The notes below the pieces were generated by a model. That model did not search any database and was not told where the DNA came from. It worked only from the letters and a program-made list of their open reading frames with translations. Positions 41,952 through 50,014 of a stretch of 64,000 nucleotides of DNA are shown piece by piece. Source of the DNA: Oerskovia douganii (GTDB lineage: Bacteria > Actinomycetota > Actinomycetes > Actinomycetales > Cellulomonadaceae). Position 1 is the first letter of the stretch. Each line of letters begins with the position of its first letter. Where the stretch lies: positions 1-64,000 of the forward strand of contig NZ_JACSPN010000002.1 in assembly GCF_015142735.1 (NCBI RefSeq). Reading direction: 5' to 3'. The position numbers were made by a program, and so were the translations under genes.

Positions 41952-42776
41952 TCAGAGCCGGTCGGCCAGCGCTTCGAGCGTCTCGGAGACCCCGGCCTCG
42001 AGCTTGAGGGTGGCGAGCGGGTCGCCACGGGTCGCACCGCGGTTGACGATCACGACGGGCTTGTCGTTCTTCACGGCGTGCTTGACGAACCGCAGCCCGC
42101 TCATGACGGTCAGCGACGACCCGGCGACGAGCAGCGCGTCGGCGGCGTCGACCATGGCGTAGGCGCGCTCGACGCGCTCGCGGGGCACGTTCTCGCCGAA
42201 GTACACGATCTCCGGCTTGAGCATCCCGCCGCAGAACTCGCACGCGGCGGGCACGAAGTGTGCGGTCGACTCGATCACGGCGTCGGCGTCGGGGGCGGTC
42301 TCGACGTCGGCGAGGTCGCCGACGCTCTCGAGGAAGTGGGGGTTGAGCTCGGTGAGCCGCTCGGCGAGGTGCTCGCGCGAGATGACGCGTCTGCACGACA
42401 GGCAGATCACGCGGTCGTAGCGGCCGTGCAGGTCGATGACGTTGCGCGAGCCTGCGTCCTCGTGGAGGAGGTCGACGTTCTGGGTGATGATCCCCTCGAG
42501 GACGCCTAGCTCCTCGAGCCGCACCAGGGCCTTGTGCCCGGCGTTGGGGTGCGTGCGGTGCACGCGTTGCCAGCCCACGTGGTTGCGCGCCCAGTAGTGG
42601 CGGCGGAACGCCTCGTCGCCGACGAACTGCTGGTAGGTCATGGGGTTGCGGGGCGGGGAGTCGGGCCCGCGGTAGTCGGGGATGCCGGAGTCCGTCGAGA
42701 TGCCCGCGCCGGTCAGTGCGGTGAGCCGCTTTCCGCGCAGGAGGTGGACGACGTCGTCGAGCGAGGGCTCTGTCAC
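41952..42776 (-). CDS. NAD-dependent protein deacylase (sirtuin)
   Basis: A 274-residue Sir2-family enzyme that removes acyl groups from lysines using NAD. The NAD-binding GAGISTDSGIPDYRG, the catalytic ITQNVDLLHEDAG and DLHGR (catalytic His), and a four-cysteine zinc module (ICLSCRR ... CEFCGG) are all present. GSSL and VNRG complete the fold. I favour the GTG at 42776, which has AGGA six bases upstream. A GTG at 42803 would add nine residues. It is divergent from the chitinase gene. Confidence 0.93.
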   Translation of the reverse strand: MTEPSLDDVVHLLRGKRLTALTGAGISTDSGIPDYRGPDSPPRNPMTYQQFVGDEAFRRHYWARNHVGWQRVHRTHPNAGHKALVRLEELGVLEGIITQNVDLLHEDAGSRNVIDLHGRYDRVICLSCRRVISREHLAERLTELNPHFLESVGDLADVETAPDADAVIESTAHFVPAACEFCGGMLKPEIVYFGENVPRERVERAYAMVDAADALLVAGSSLTVMSGLRFVKHAVKNDKPVVIVNRGATRGDPLATLKLEAGVSETLEALADRL

Positions 42777-42883
42777 GGGAGATCCTGAGGTCTGCTGAGC
42801 CACCCTTCGAGGGTACGACGGCCCTGCCGGAAGGTTCCACAAGAAGCGGTGTGACGTGCGGCGGCCCGCGCGAAACGGGCGAG

Positions 42884-42899
42884 TTGGACACCCGTCCAA
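42884..42899. promoter_or_regulatory. Palindrome upstream of the chitinase gene
   Basis: TTGGAC ACCC GTCCAA is a perfect inverted repeat (6-bp arms), about 50 bp before the chitinase -35 box. It might bind an activator or repressor of chitin use. It differs from the DasR consensus I know, so the regulator is open. Confidence 0.4.
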
Positions 42900-42949
42900 G
42901 GGCAAATCGGGCCAAAGGCGCAACACGGCTGGGTGATTGGTTAAGGGTC

Positions 42950-42978
42950 TTGGCAAAGCAATGCGCCACGGCTAGTGT
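42950..42978 (+). promoter_or_regulatory. Sigma-70-like promoter of the chitinase gene
   Basis: TTGGCA (42950-42955), a 17-base spacer and TAGTGT (42973-42978) lie in a locally AT-richer stretch. The predicted transcript start is about 50 bp before the chitinase ATG. Confidence 0.55.
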
Positions 42979-43034
42979 GCGAGGCGTCCGAACAAAGTTC
43001 CGGGCGTGCCCGGAGGAGAGCAACGAGGCCCTCA

Positions 43035-44726
43035 ATGAACGCACCACGACGCCGGCTCGCGCCGGTAGCGATCGCCGCCGCAGCGGTGCTCGCGGCATCA
43101 CTCGCCGCGGCCCCCGCGACGCAGGCCGCCACCCCCACCGCCAAGCCCGTCGTCACGTCCGCCGGGCCCGACGACATCAACGGCTACCGCAGCGTCGGCT
43201 ATTTCATGGCCGACGGCCCGATCACCAGGAACTTCCACGTCGCCAACCTGGTCTCGACCGGCGCGATCAAGGACCTGACGCACCTCAACTACGCGTTCGG
43301 AAACGTCACGACGGACCTCGTCTGCGACATCAACCAGGTTCCCGGTGAGGGGGATGCGCAGAACGACTTCCTGCGCCTGGTCCCGGCCAAGCAGTCCGTG
43401 GACGGCAAGGCCGACAAGGCGGGGCAGGCCCTCGCCGGCAACTTCAACCAGCTCCGCAAGCTCAAGGCCGTCAGCCCCGACACCAAGATCCTCGTGTCGC
43501 TCGGCGGGTGGACCTGGTCGGACAACTTCTCCGAGGCGGCCTCGACGGCCGAGGGGCGCACGAGGCTCGTCGACTCGTGCCTGGACATCTACATCAAGGG
43601 CAACCTGCCGAAGATCGGCGACAAGGGGGGTGCGGGTGCGGCCGCCGGTATCTTCGACGGCATCGACATCGACTGGGAGTGGCCTGTCACCGGTGGTGAG
43701 ACCGCGAACGCCCGCCCCGAGGACAAGGAGAACTTCCTGCTCCTCATGGAGGAGTTCCGCAGCTCGCTCGACGCGCTGGGAGCCCAGAGCGGGCAGGACT
43801 ACCTGTTGACGGGCTTCGCCCCCGCCGGCGGCTGGAACGCGGGGCAGGGCGGCTGGCTCGACCCGCGCCTGTTCGCGGTGGTCGACTTCCTCAACGTCCA
43901 GGGCTATGACTTCCACGGGGGCTGGGTCCCCGACAAGACCGGGCACCAGGGCAACCTGCACCCGGACGGCGCCGAGAACTGGGGCCTGGGCCTCGACGGT
44001 GCGATGAGCATGTACGTGAAGGCGGGCGCGGACCCGCTGCAGCTCAACGCGGGCCTCGCGGCCTACGGCCACGGTTGGTACGGCGTCGCGGACGGCAGCG
44101 CGGGCTGGAAGCCGGCAGCGGGCTACATCGGCACCAAGACGTACGCCGAGCTGCGGACGGTCGGCACCGCGTACTTCGACCCGAAGATCGGCGCCTCGTG
44201 GCGCTACGACGGCGACCAGTGGTGGAGCTACGACGACAAGGCGTCCGTGAACGCGAAGGCCGAGTGGTTGGCGGTCCAGGGCTACGGCGGTGCCATGTGG
44301 TGGGACCTCACGGGTGACTACAAGAACGAGCTGGGCTCGACGCTCGGCTCGACGTTGCGTGCGTCCACGCCTGGACCGCAGGTCGACGCCCGGTGCGCCG
44401 CCCCGTGGTACGGCTCGGGCGTCTACACCTCGGGTGACGTGGTCTCGCACGACGGCACCGAGTACAAGGCCAAGTGGTGGACGCGCGGCACGGCCCCGGC
44501 GGCGACGTCGGGCAGCCCGTGGCAGAAGATCGGCCCGTGCGGCACGGCTCCCGTGGTCGAGGTCGTGAAGTGCGCGCCAGCGTTCTCGCTCGGGGCCACC
44601 TACGCGGGCGGCGCGGTCGTCTCCCGTGCGGGCGTGAACCACACCGCGCAGTGGTGGACCCGTGGCGAGGTGCCCGGGACCGACGTGTGGGGCGCGTGGG
44701 ACGCGGGGCGTCCCTGCTCGGCATGA
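43035..44726 (+). CDS. Secreted GH18 chitinase with two CBM5/12 modules
   Basis: A 563-residue extracellular enzyme. The signal peptide (RRRLAPVAIAAAAVLAASLAA ending ATQA) is followed by a GH18 barrel (about residues 50-445). The catalytic motif DGIDIDWEW puts the proton donor Glu near residue 215; SLGGW and QGYDFHG are further GH18 marks. Two C-terminal chitin-binding modules with the CBM5/12 pattern follow (APWYGSGVYTSGDVVSHDG and AFSLGATYAGGAVVSRAG, each followed by a WW pair). It hydrolyses beta-1,4 bonds in chitin. The ATG at 43035 follows GAGG. A 16-bp-stem terminator lies behind it. Confidence 0.95.
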   Translation: MNAPRRRLAPVAIAAAAVLAASLAAAPATQAATPTAKPVVTSAGPDDINGYRSVGYFMADGPITRNFHVANLVSTGAIKDLTHLNYAFGNVTTDLVCDINQVPGEGDAQNDFLRLVPAKQSVDGKADKAGQALAGNFNQLRKLKAVSPDTKILVSLGGWTWSDNFSEAASTAEGRTRLVDSCLDIYIKGNLPKIGDKGGAGAAAGIFDGIDIDWEWPVTGGETANARPEDKENFLLLMEEFRSSLDALGAQSGQDYLLTGFAPAGGWNAGQGGWLDPRLFAVVDFLNVQGYDFHGGWVPDKTGHQGNLHPDGAENWGLGLDGAMSMYVKAGADPLQLNAGLAAYGHGWYGVADGSAGWKPAAGYIGTKTYAELRTVGTAYFDPKIGASWRYDGDQWWSYDDKASVNAKAEWLAVQGYGGAMWWDLTGDYKNELGSTLGSTLRASTPGPQVDARCAAPWYGSGVYTSGDVVSHDGTEYKAKWWTRGTAPAATSGSPWQKIGPCGTAPVVEVVKCAPAFSLGATYAGGAVVSRAGVNHTAQWWTRGEVPGTDVWGAWDAGRPCSA

Positions 44727-44764
44727 CGTCTGCGTGAGCACGGCCCCGGGGCGTTCCGGGGCCG

Positions 44765-44800
44765 GCAGGGGTGCCGCACCGTCGGGTGCGGCACCCCTGC
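44765..44800. terminator. Terminator between chitinase and DUF4353 genes
   Basis: GCAGGGGTGCCGCACC (44765-44780) pairs perfectly with GGTGCGGCACCCCTGC (44785-44800) around a GTCG loop. A smaller GGCCCCGG/CCGGGGCC stem-loop precedes it. It is placed between convergent genes. Confidence 0.8.
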
Positions 44801-44826
44801 TGCGTCCCGGTGGGTGCCCGACGGCG

Positions 44827-46977
44827 TCACGCGCCGCTCGTGGTCGTCCCGCCCGTGGTCCCGGTCGAGCCGGACGAGCCGTCGGCCCCGGGAGCACGAC
44901 CGCCGCCGCCCATGCCTCCCATGCCGCCGCCCGCGAACTCGCCCGCGACCGCTGACGCGGCCTGAGTGGCGCCGTCGGTGCTGCCGTCCTCCGAGAGCCC
45001 CGCGGCGCCGGGGGCGCCGAGGGACCCGCCGGTCTGGAAGACGTACGTCTCGCCCGTCTCGACGTCGGGCGACGAGTACACGACGTTGGCGGTGTCCTTG
45101 GTGACCTCGTAGGACACGAGGGTCGTGCCGTCGTCGGTCACGACGTGGACCACGGTCCCGGCGGTGGCCGTCTGGTCGAGGTTCGCCGCGACCCAGCCCT
45201 GCGACGAGTCGGCGTCGGGGGCGACGGCCATGCCGACGCTGCCCGCCGCGAGCAGCGTGCCGCCCGTGATCGTGAACGTGCCGTCGACGTCGAGCGCGCC
45301 GTTCCCCGCGTCGGTCGGGCCCTGGACCACGGTCGTGCCGCCCGTGATCTCGAGCGTGCCGTTGCTGTCGATGCCGTCACCACCGGCGTCGACCACGAGC
45401 GTGCCGCCCGTGATCTTGATCCAGTGGTCGCCGGTGTCGGCGCTCTCACCGCCGGGGGTGCCGCCCTGGCCGCCCTGCTGCGCGTCGGGCGCTGCGCCGT
45501 CGGGCATCGCGGGCCGCTCGCCGGACGGCATCTCGCCGTCGGGCATCGCGGGCGGCTCCTCGCCCGTGCCGTCGCCGGGGGTCGTCCCGTCGGGCAGGGC
45601 GGGCCGCTCGCCGTCGGCCGGGGGAGTGAAGTCCTCGGGTGCCTGGCCCTCCTGCGGCGCGGTGCCGTCGGTGGTGGTGCCGCCCTGGGTGGTGGTGCCG
45701 TCGGTCGTGGTGTCCGTGCTCGTCCCGCCCGCGGCGTTCACGCCGTCGTCGGACGCGGTGACGTCGACGTCGCCGCCCGCGAGCGTGACCGTGGCCCCTT
45801 CGAGGCCCTCGACCGACTCGCTGACGGTGAGCGTGCCGTCCGTGACCGTGAGGTCACCCTCGGCGTGCACGCCGTCGTCGCCCGAGGCGAGCGCGATGTC
45901 GCCGCCCGAGACGGACACGGCGCCGTCGGAGTGCAGCCCGTCGTCGGCCGCGGTGACGTCCATGGTCGCGTCACCGCCGACCACGACCCCGACCGTGCCC
46001 TTGACGCCCTTGCCGGAGGCGTCCTCGGAGACCTCGGTGCCGGGGCCGCCCGCCGCGGCGATCGTCACGGTCGCGTCGGCGACGATCGCGTCGGTCTCCG
46101 CCTGGATCCCGTCGTCGCCTGCCGTGACGTCGACGGTCCCGCCCAGCACTGCGACGTAGCCCATGGTCTCGTCGTCCGCGTTGGTGGACTTGAGACCGTC
46201 GGCCGCCGCGGTCACGGTGACCGACGTGTCGTCGGTCACGACCAGGTAGTCCTTGCCGCGCACACCGTCGTCGCCTGCGTCGACCGTGAGGGCGCCCCCG
46301 GCGACGACCAGGCCGTCCTTGCTCACGATCCCGTCGGTCGCGGCGCTGACCACGTCGAGCGCGCCCGTTCCGCCGATCGTCAGGTCGGCCGAGGAGAATA
46401 GCGCGCCGTCGGGCTCGTCGGTGCTGGCGTCCGCATCGGCGTCCGCGGCTGCACCGGTGGCCTCGAGGTGGTTGGTCGAGCCGTCGGCCAGGACGACGAC
46501 GGCGCTCGCGGCGTCGTCCACGACCAGGGCCGAGGTGGTCGAGGTCGTGATGCTCGCACCGTCGAGCACGAGGCGCACCACGCCGTCGCCCGACGAGGCG
46601 ACGACGAGCTGCCCGTCGGTCAGGGTGCCCGTGACGCGGTAGGTCCCGGGCTGGGTGATCGTGACGGTCGAGCCGTCGACGCTCACGCCGTCGCCGTCCG
46701 CCTGGGCCGATTCGCCGTCGAGCGAGATCGCGACCTCCTCGGACTCGTCCCAGGTGAGGTCCTCGTCGTCGGCGCCGGAGGCGTGCGGGTCGGCGTTGTC
46801 CGCCATGGCCTGCTCGGGGGTCAGCCCGGCGACGTCCGCGGAGGCCGTGGTGGTGGAGGCGGCGTCGCTCGTGGTGCTGCTCGTGCCGGTGTCGGCGTCG
46901 CAGCCGACGAGAGCGGCGGCGGTGAGGGTCGCGGTCAGGACCGCGGTCGTGACGGTGGTGGGTCGGCGGACTCGCAT
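44827..46977 (-). CDS. Lipoprotein of the DUF4353 (Cthe_2159-like) family
   Basis: A 716-residue lipoprotein (TTAVLTATLTAAALVGC, lipobox LVGC). The mature protein has many short Gly/Asp/Val beta repeats such as GTYRVTGTLTDGQLVV, DGIVSKDGLVVAGGALTVDAGDDGV and DGLHSDGAVSVSGGDI, matching the parallel beta-helix of the DUF4353/Cthe_2159 carbohydrate-binding family. A disordered insert with many PDG repeats (about residues 425-535) and a Gly-rich tail are present. Relatives bind acidic polysaccharides with calcium. It is the last gene of DUF4956-VTC-DUF4353; its ATG shares one base with the previous stop (TGATG). Confidence 0.85.
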   Translation of the reverse strand: MRVRRPTTVTTAVLTATLTAAALVGCDADTGTSSTTSDAASTTTASADVAGLTPEQAMADNADPHASGADDEDLTWDESEEVAISLDGESAQADGDGVSVDGSTVTITQPGTYRVTGTLTDGQLVVASSGDGVVRLVLDGASITTSTTSALVVDDAASAVVVLADGSTNHLEATGAAADADADASTDEPDGALFSSADLTIGGTGALDVVSAATDGIVSKDGLVVAGGALTVDAGDDGVRGKDYLVVTDDTSVTVTAAADGLKSTNADDETMGYVAVLGGTVDVTAGDDGIQAETDAIVADATVTIAAAGGPGTEVSEDASGKGVKGTVGVVVGGDATMDVTAADDGLHSDGAVSVSGGDIALASGDDGVHAEGDLTVTDGTLTVSESVEGLEGATVTLAGGDVDVTASDDGVNAAGGTSTDTTTDGTTTQGGTTTDGTAPQEGQAPEDFTPPADGERPALPDGTTPGDGTGEEPPAMPDGEMPSGERPAMPDGAAPDAQQGGQGGTPGGESADTGDHWIKITGGTLVVDAGGDGIDSNGTLEITGGTTVVQGPTDAGNGALDVDGTFTITGGTLLAAGSVGMAVAPDADSSQGWVAANLDQTATAGTVVHVVTDDGTTLVSYEVTKDTANVVYSSPDVETGETYVFQTGGSLGAPGAAGLSEDGSTDGATQAASAVAGEFAGGGMGGMGGGGRAPGADGSSGSTGTTGGTTTSGA

Positions 46978-47834
46978 CAGGTGCTCCTGTCGTGAGAGGT
47001 GGTCAGGGAGGGTTCGACGTAGCGGCGGACGACGCGCCGCCACCGGGTGCCCGGCAGGTCCGGGCGGAGGACGGCCAGCCCCGTGCCGTACTTCGAGATG
47101 CGCTGCGGCCGGTGGCCGCTGCGCCAGAGGAGGTGGTCGAGGCACGACGGCGTCGACCCCGTCTTGGTCTCGACGACCACGAGGTCGGGGACCGCCGCGG
47201 TGCGAGCTGCGGGCGTGCCCTCGTCGAGCAGCCACGTCAGGCCCGTGTCGAGCGTCGCGCGGGCCGCGGGGGCTCCGGGCCTCGCGCCGGGCAGCAGGAG
47301 CGTCGAACGTCGGTACCGGGTGACGAGCCCGGCAGCGAGCGGCAGGTCGGCCACCGCGGAGAGCGACGCGCCGTCGAGCGTGGCCGCGACGAAGCGCCGA
47401 CCGGCGCCCAGCTCGTGCCGGCCCTCGAGCTCGTGCGCGACCCGGTCCTTGACGGTCGAGCCGCGCGCGGCCCGGGTCTTGACCTCGAGCCACGCCTCGC
47501 CCGAGTCCAGGTAGGTCCGCGTGCGGACCTTGAACCGCCGCCGACGGCGGTGCGCCGCCAGGTGGAAGGCCGTCAGGTCCGGGGTGTCGAAGTACACCGA
47601 CTCGTACGCGAAGTCCCGGCGGCCGTCCATGTCGAGGACCCGCACGCCCGGCTCGCGCTCGACCAGGTCGGCGAGCACCGCAGCGGCCTCGGACCGGCGC
47701 ATGACGTACTTGCGGTCGATCCTCGTCTGGAGCGAGGCCGACGCGACGAGCTCGTCGAGCGGCACGGGGGCGAACCCCGCGCCCGGCGGGACGAGGGTGT
47801 CGGTCGTGGCGTCGTCGGGCAGGAGCGCGGTCAT
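46977..47834 (-). CDS. VTC-domain (polyphosphate polymerase-like) protein
   Basis: A 285-residue protein with a VTC/CYTH-superfamily tunnel domain: RIDRKYVMRRSEAAAVLADL, YESVYFDTPDLTAFHLAAHRRRRRFKVRTRTY, EAWLEVKTR and DLVVVETKTG. Basic and acidic residues of the tunnel are conserved, so nucleotide or polyphosphate handling is plausible. The N-terminal SPX domain of yeast Vtc4 is absent, as in bacterial members. It overlaps DUF4956 upstream by four bases (ATGA) and the DUF4353 lipoprotein downstream by one. It probably works with them at the membrane. Confidence 0.87.
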   Translation of the reverse strand: MTALLPDDATTDTLVPPGAGFAPVPLDELVASASLQTRIDRKYVMRRSEAAAVLADLVEREPGVRVLDMDGRRDFAYESVYFDTPDLTAFHLAAHRRRRRFKVRTRTYLDSGEAWLEVKTRAARGSTVKDRVAHELEGRHELGAGRRFVAATLDGASLSAVADLPLAAGLVTRYRRSTLLLPGARPGAPAARATLDTGLTWLLDEGTPAARTAAVPDLVVVETKTGSTPSCLDHLLWRSGHRPQRISKYGTGLAVLRPDLPGTRWRRVVRRYVEPSLTTSHDRST

Positions 47835-48466
47835 GCCGACACCTGCCCCGCGCGGGCGCCCGGGAGCGCCGCGGAGACGTCGTCGGGGACGGCGCCCGCC
47901 GCGACGCCGCCGCCGCGCGCGACCTCGTACCGGACGTCGACGAGAGTCGTGTCGTCGACCAGGTCGAGACGCTGCACGGAGGCCGAGTGGACGCGCGCGC
48001 CCAGGAGCTGCTCGAGGTGGGCCACGAGGCCGGCCTCGTCGGGGAAGGCGCGGTCGAGCACGATGACCTGGCTGCGGTGGCGGCTCAGCAGCCGCGGGTG
48101 GTCCGCGACGGCCATGACCACGAGGATCAGGGCGCTGCCCGCGACCCCGAGCCAGCCCGCGGTCGCGCCGAGCCCGCCCAGGAGGCCCAGGGCGAGGGCC
48201 GCGAAGTAGTACGCGACCTCGTGCTGGGACAGCTCGGTCGACCGCAGGCGGATGATCGACAGGACACCGAAGAGGCCCAGGCCCAGGCCTGCGCCCACCG
48301 TGCTGCTCGCGAGCGTCGCCGCGACCGCGAGGACGCCCACGTTGACCCCCAGGTACGCGACGACCAGGTCGCGGCGCCGATGACGTGGGAAGTAGAGGCC
48401 GAACGTCAGGACGAGCACGGCGAGCAGGTCGACGAGGTACAGCACGAGCTGCGGGGGCTGGGTCAC
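47831..48466 (-). CDS. DUF4956 membrane protein
   Basis: A 211-residue protein with three or four membrane helices in the N-terminal half (LVLYLVDLLAVLVLTFGLYF, LVVAYLGVNVGVLAVAATLA) and the family signature GLGLFGVLSIIRLRSTELSQHEVAYYFAALALGL. A cytoplasmic alpha/beta domain follows. The family often accompanies VTC-domain proteins. The GTG start is chosen because GGAGG stands just before it; upstream in-frame codons would run through that Shine-Dalgarno. It is the first gene of the three-gene operon. Confidence 0.87.
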   Translation of the reverse strand: MTQPPQLVLYLVDLLAVLVLTFGLYFPRHRRRDLVVAYLGVNVGVLAVAATLASSTVGAGLGLGLFGVLSIIRLRSTELSQHEVAYYFAALALGLLGGLGATAGWLGVAGSALILVVMAVADHPRLLSRHRSQVIVLDRAFPDEAGLVAHLEQLLGARVHSASVQRLDLVDDTTLVDVRYEVARGGGVAAGAVPDDVSAALPGARAGQVSA

Positions 48467-48711
48467 GGGTGACCTCCAGGTGGCGGGGAAGTGAACTCCT
48501 CCCATGGAGCCGCCCGAACCTGTGAGGTCCCTTTGACCCCGGGTAGCCGGGGATGTGAGTTCGCGGAGCGGGTCCACCTCGCGCCCGACGCCGCGCGGGC
48601 GCCCGGGCGTCCGACGGCGGGCCTCCCAGGGGCCCGGCAGGCGCGCGGGGTGCCCGATTCGGTCCAGGCGCCCTGAGCGGGTATCCTTCTGCAGCCGGGA
48701 CTTCTCGGCTG

Positions 48712-48798
48712 GGTAGCGTGTCCGAGTGGCCTAAGGAGCACGCCTCGAAAGCGTGTGTGGGTGAAAGTCCACCGTGAGTTCGAATCTCACCGCTACCG
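48712..48798 (+). tRNA. tRNA-Ser (anticodon CGA)
   Basis: The acceptor arms GGTAGCG (48712-48718) and CGCTACC (48791-48797) pair perfectly, with G as discriminator. The anticodon loop CTCGAAA gives CGA (48746-48748) on a CACGC/GCGTG-type stem. The long variable arm (GTGGGTGAAAGTCCAC) is typical of serine tRNA. The T arm is GTGAG TTCGAAT CTCAC. CCA is not encoded. A TATCCT -10 at 48682-48687 with TTCGGT 18 bases upstream is a plausible promoter. It reads UCG codons. Confidence 0.97.
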
Positions 48799-48803
48799 CG
48801 TGA

Positions 48804-48838
48804 ACGAAGGGTCCCGACCGCTGGTCGGGGCCCTTCGT
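48804..48838 (+). terminator. Terminator of the tRNA-Ser gene
   Basis: ACGAAGGG-T-CCCGACC (48804-48819) pairs with GGTCGGG-G-CCCTTCGT (48823-48838) around a GCT loop, six bases after the tRNA end. Confidence 0.75.
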
Positions 48839-48999
48839 CGTTCGCCCGCCCCACGCACGGCGCCCCACCGCCCGGGCGCCCCGAGGATGCCGCCGGGCCG
48901 TCGTCCTGCGCCGATGCGTCCCGCAGGAGCTGTCCGGACCCGTCTCGTGCGTGGGCGCCGCCCGAGACCGACCGGCCGGTGCGACCAGGAGGTGGAAGA

Positions 49000-49932
49000 G
49001 TGTCCCCCGTGACCTCGAACGACGCAGACCGCGAAGACGACCAGCCCAGACCCTCGGGCGGTTTCGCCGCAGCCCCGGACGTCGACTCGGTCTTCCCGTC
49101 ACGGCCCACGAGCGGCCCGGGCGAGAAGGCGGCACCTGGTGCGAACGGACCGGCCGACCAGGCCCCGCGCCCGGGTGGCGACGCGGGCGTCGGCGGCCCC
49201 GGTGCCCCGGACGTCGAGGGTGACCCGGACGGCGACGGCGACGCGGACGGGCACGTCCCCACCCGGCGCCGCTGGTCGTTCGCGCGCGAGGTCGGCATCA
49301 TCGTCGTCGCGGCGCTGGTCATCTCGTTCCTCATCAAGACGTTCGTCGTCCAGCCGTTCGTGATCCCGAGCGAGTCCATGGAGGACACGCTGATCGAGAA
49401 CGACCGGGTGCTGGCGTCGCGCTTCGTCCCGCGGTTCCTCGACGTGCACCGCGGTGATGTCGTGGTGTTCAAGGACCCGGGGGGCTGGCTCGAGGAGGAT
49501 CCGCAGTCGGAGTCGACGGGCCTGGTCCGGGCCGGCGAGGCGTTCCTGACGTTCATCGGCATCCGTCCGGTCGACGCGGGGGAGCACCTCATCAAGCGTG
49601 TGATCGGGCTCCCCGGGGACCAGGTGACGTGCTGCGACGACCAGGGTCGGGTCTCCGTGAACGGGGTCGCGATCGACGAGACCTACCTCAAGCCGGGGTC
49701 GCTGCCGAGCGAGGTCCCGTTCGACGTGACCGTGCCGGAGGGATACCTGTTCGTGCTGGGGGACAACCGGCAGAACTCGGGCGACTCGCGCTACAACAGG
49801 GACAAGCCCGGGGAGGGGTTCGTCCCGATCGAGAACGTGGTGGGTACCGCGGTCGCGAAGGTGTGGCCGCTGGACCGGGCGTCCTTGATGCGCAACCCGG
49901 GGAGCGTCTTCGAGGACGTCCCGGAACCCTGA
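49000..49932 (+). CDS. lepB: Signal peptidase I
   Basis: A 310-residue membrane serine protease that cleaves Sec/Tat signal peptides. An unusually long acidic, Pro/Gly-rich cytoplasmic N-terminus (about 88 residues) precedes the single membrane helix (VGIIVVAALVISFLIKTFVV). Catalytic Ser126 lies in IPSESMEDTL and Lys199 in HLIKRVIGLPGD. The box YLFVLGDNRQNSGDSR is intact. The GTG at 49000 has AGGAGG seven bases upstream. It probably processes many of the exported proteins in this window. It lies downstream of the tRNA and is monocistronic. Confidence 0.95.
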   Translation: MSPVTSNDADREDDQPRPSGGFAAAPDVDSVFPSRPTSGPGEKAAPGANGPADQAPRPGGDAGVGGPGAPDVEGDPDGDGDADGHVPTRRRWSFAREVGIIVVAALVISFLIKTFVVQPFVIPSESMEDTLIENDRVLASRFVPRFLDVHRGDVVVFKDPGGWLEEDPQSESTGLVRAGEAFLTFIGIRPVDAGEHLIKRVIGLPGDQVTCCDDQGRVSVNGVAIDETYLKPGSLPSEVPFDVTVPEGYLFVLGDNRQNSGDSRYNRDKPGEGFVPIENVVGTAVAKVWPLDRASLMRNPGSVFEDVPEP

Positions 49933-50014
49933 GCGCAGTCACCCGCGCCGCCCGGGCGCTCGGGCCCCGTCTCCCCTAGCGTGGGGGCACTGCCCGCGCG
50001 CGGAAGGACTGCCC

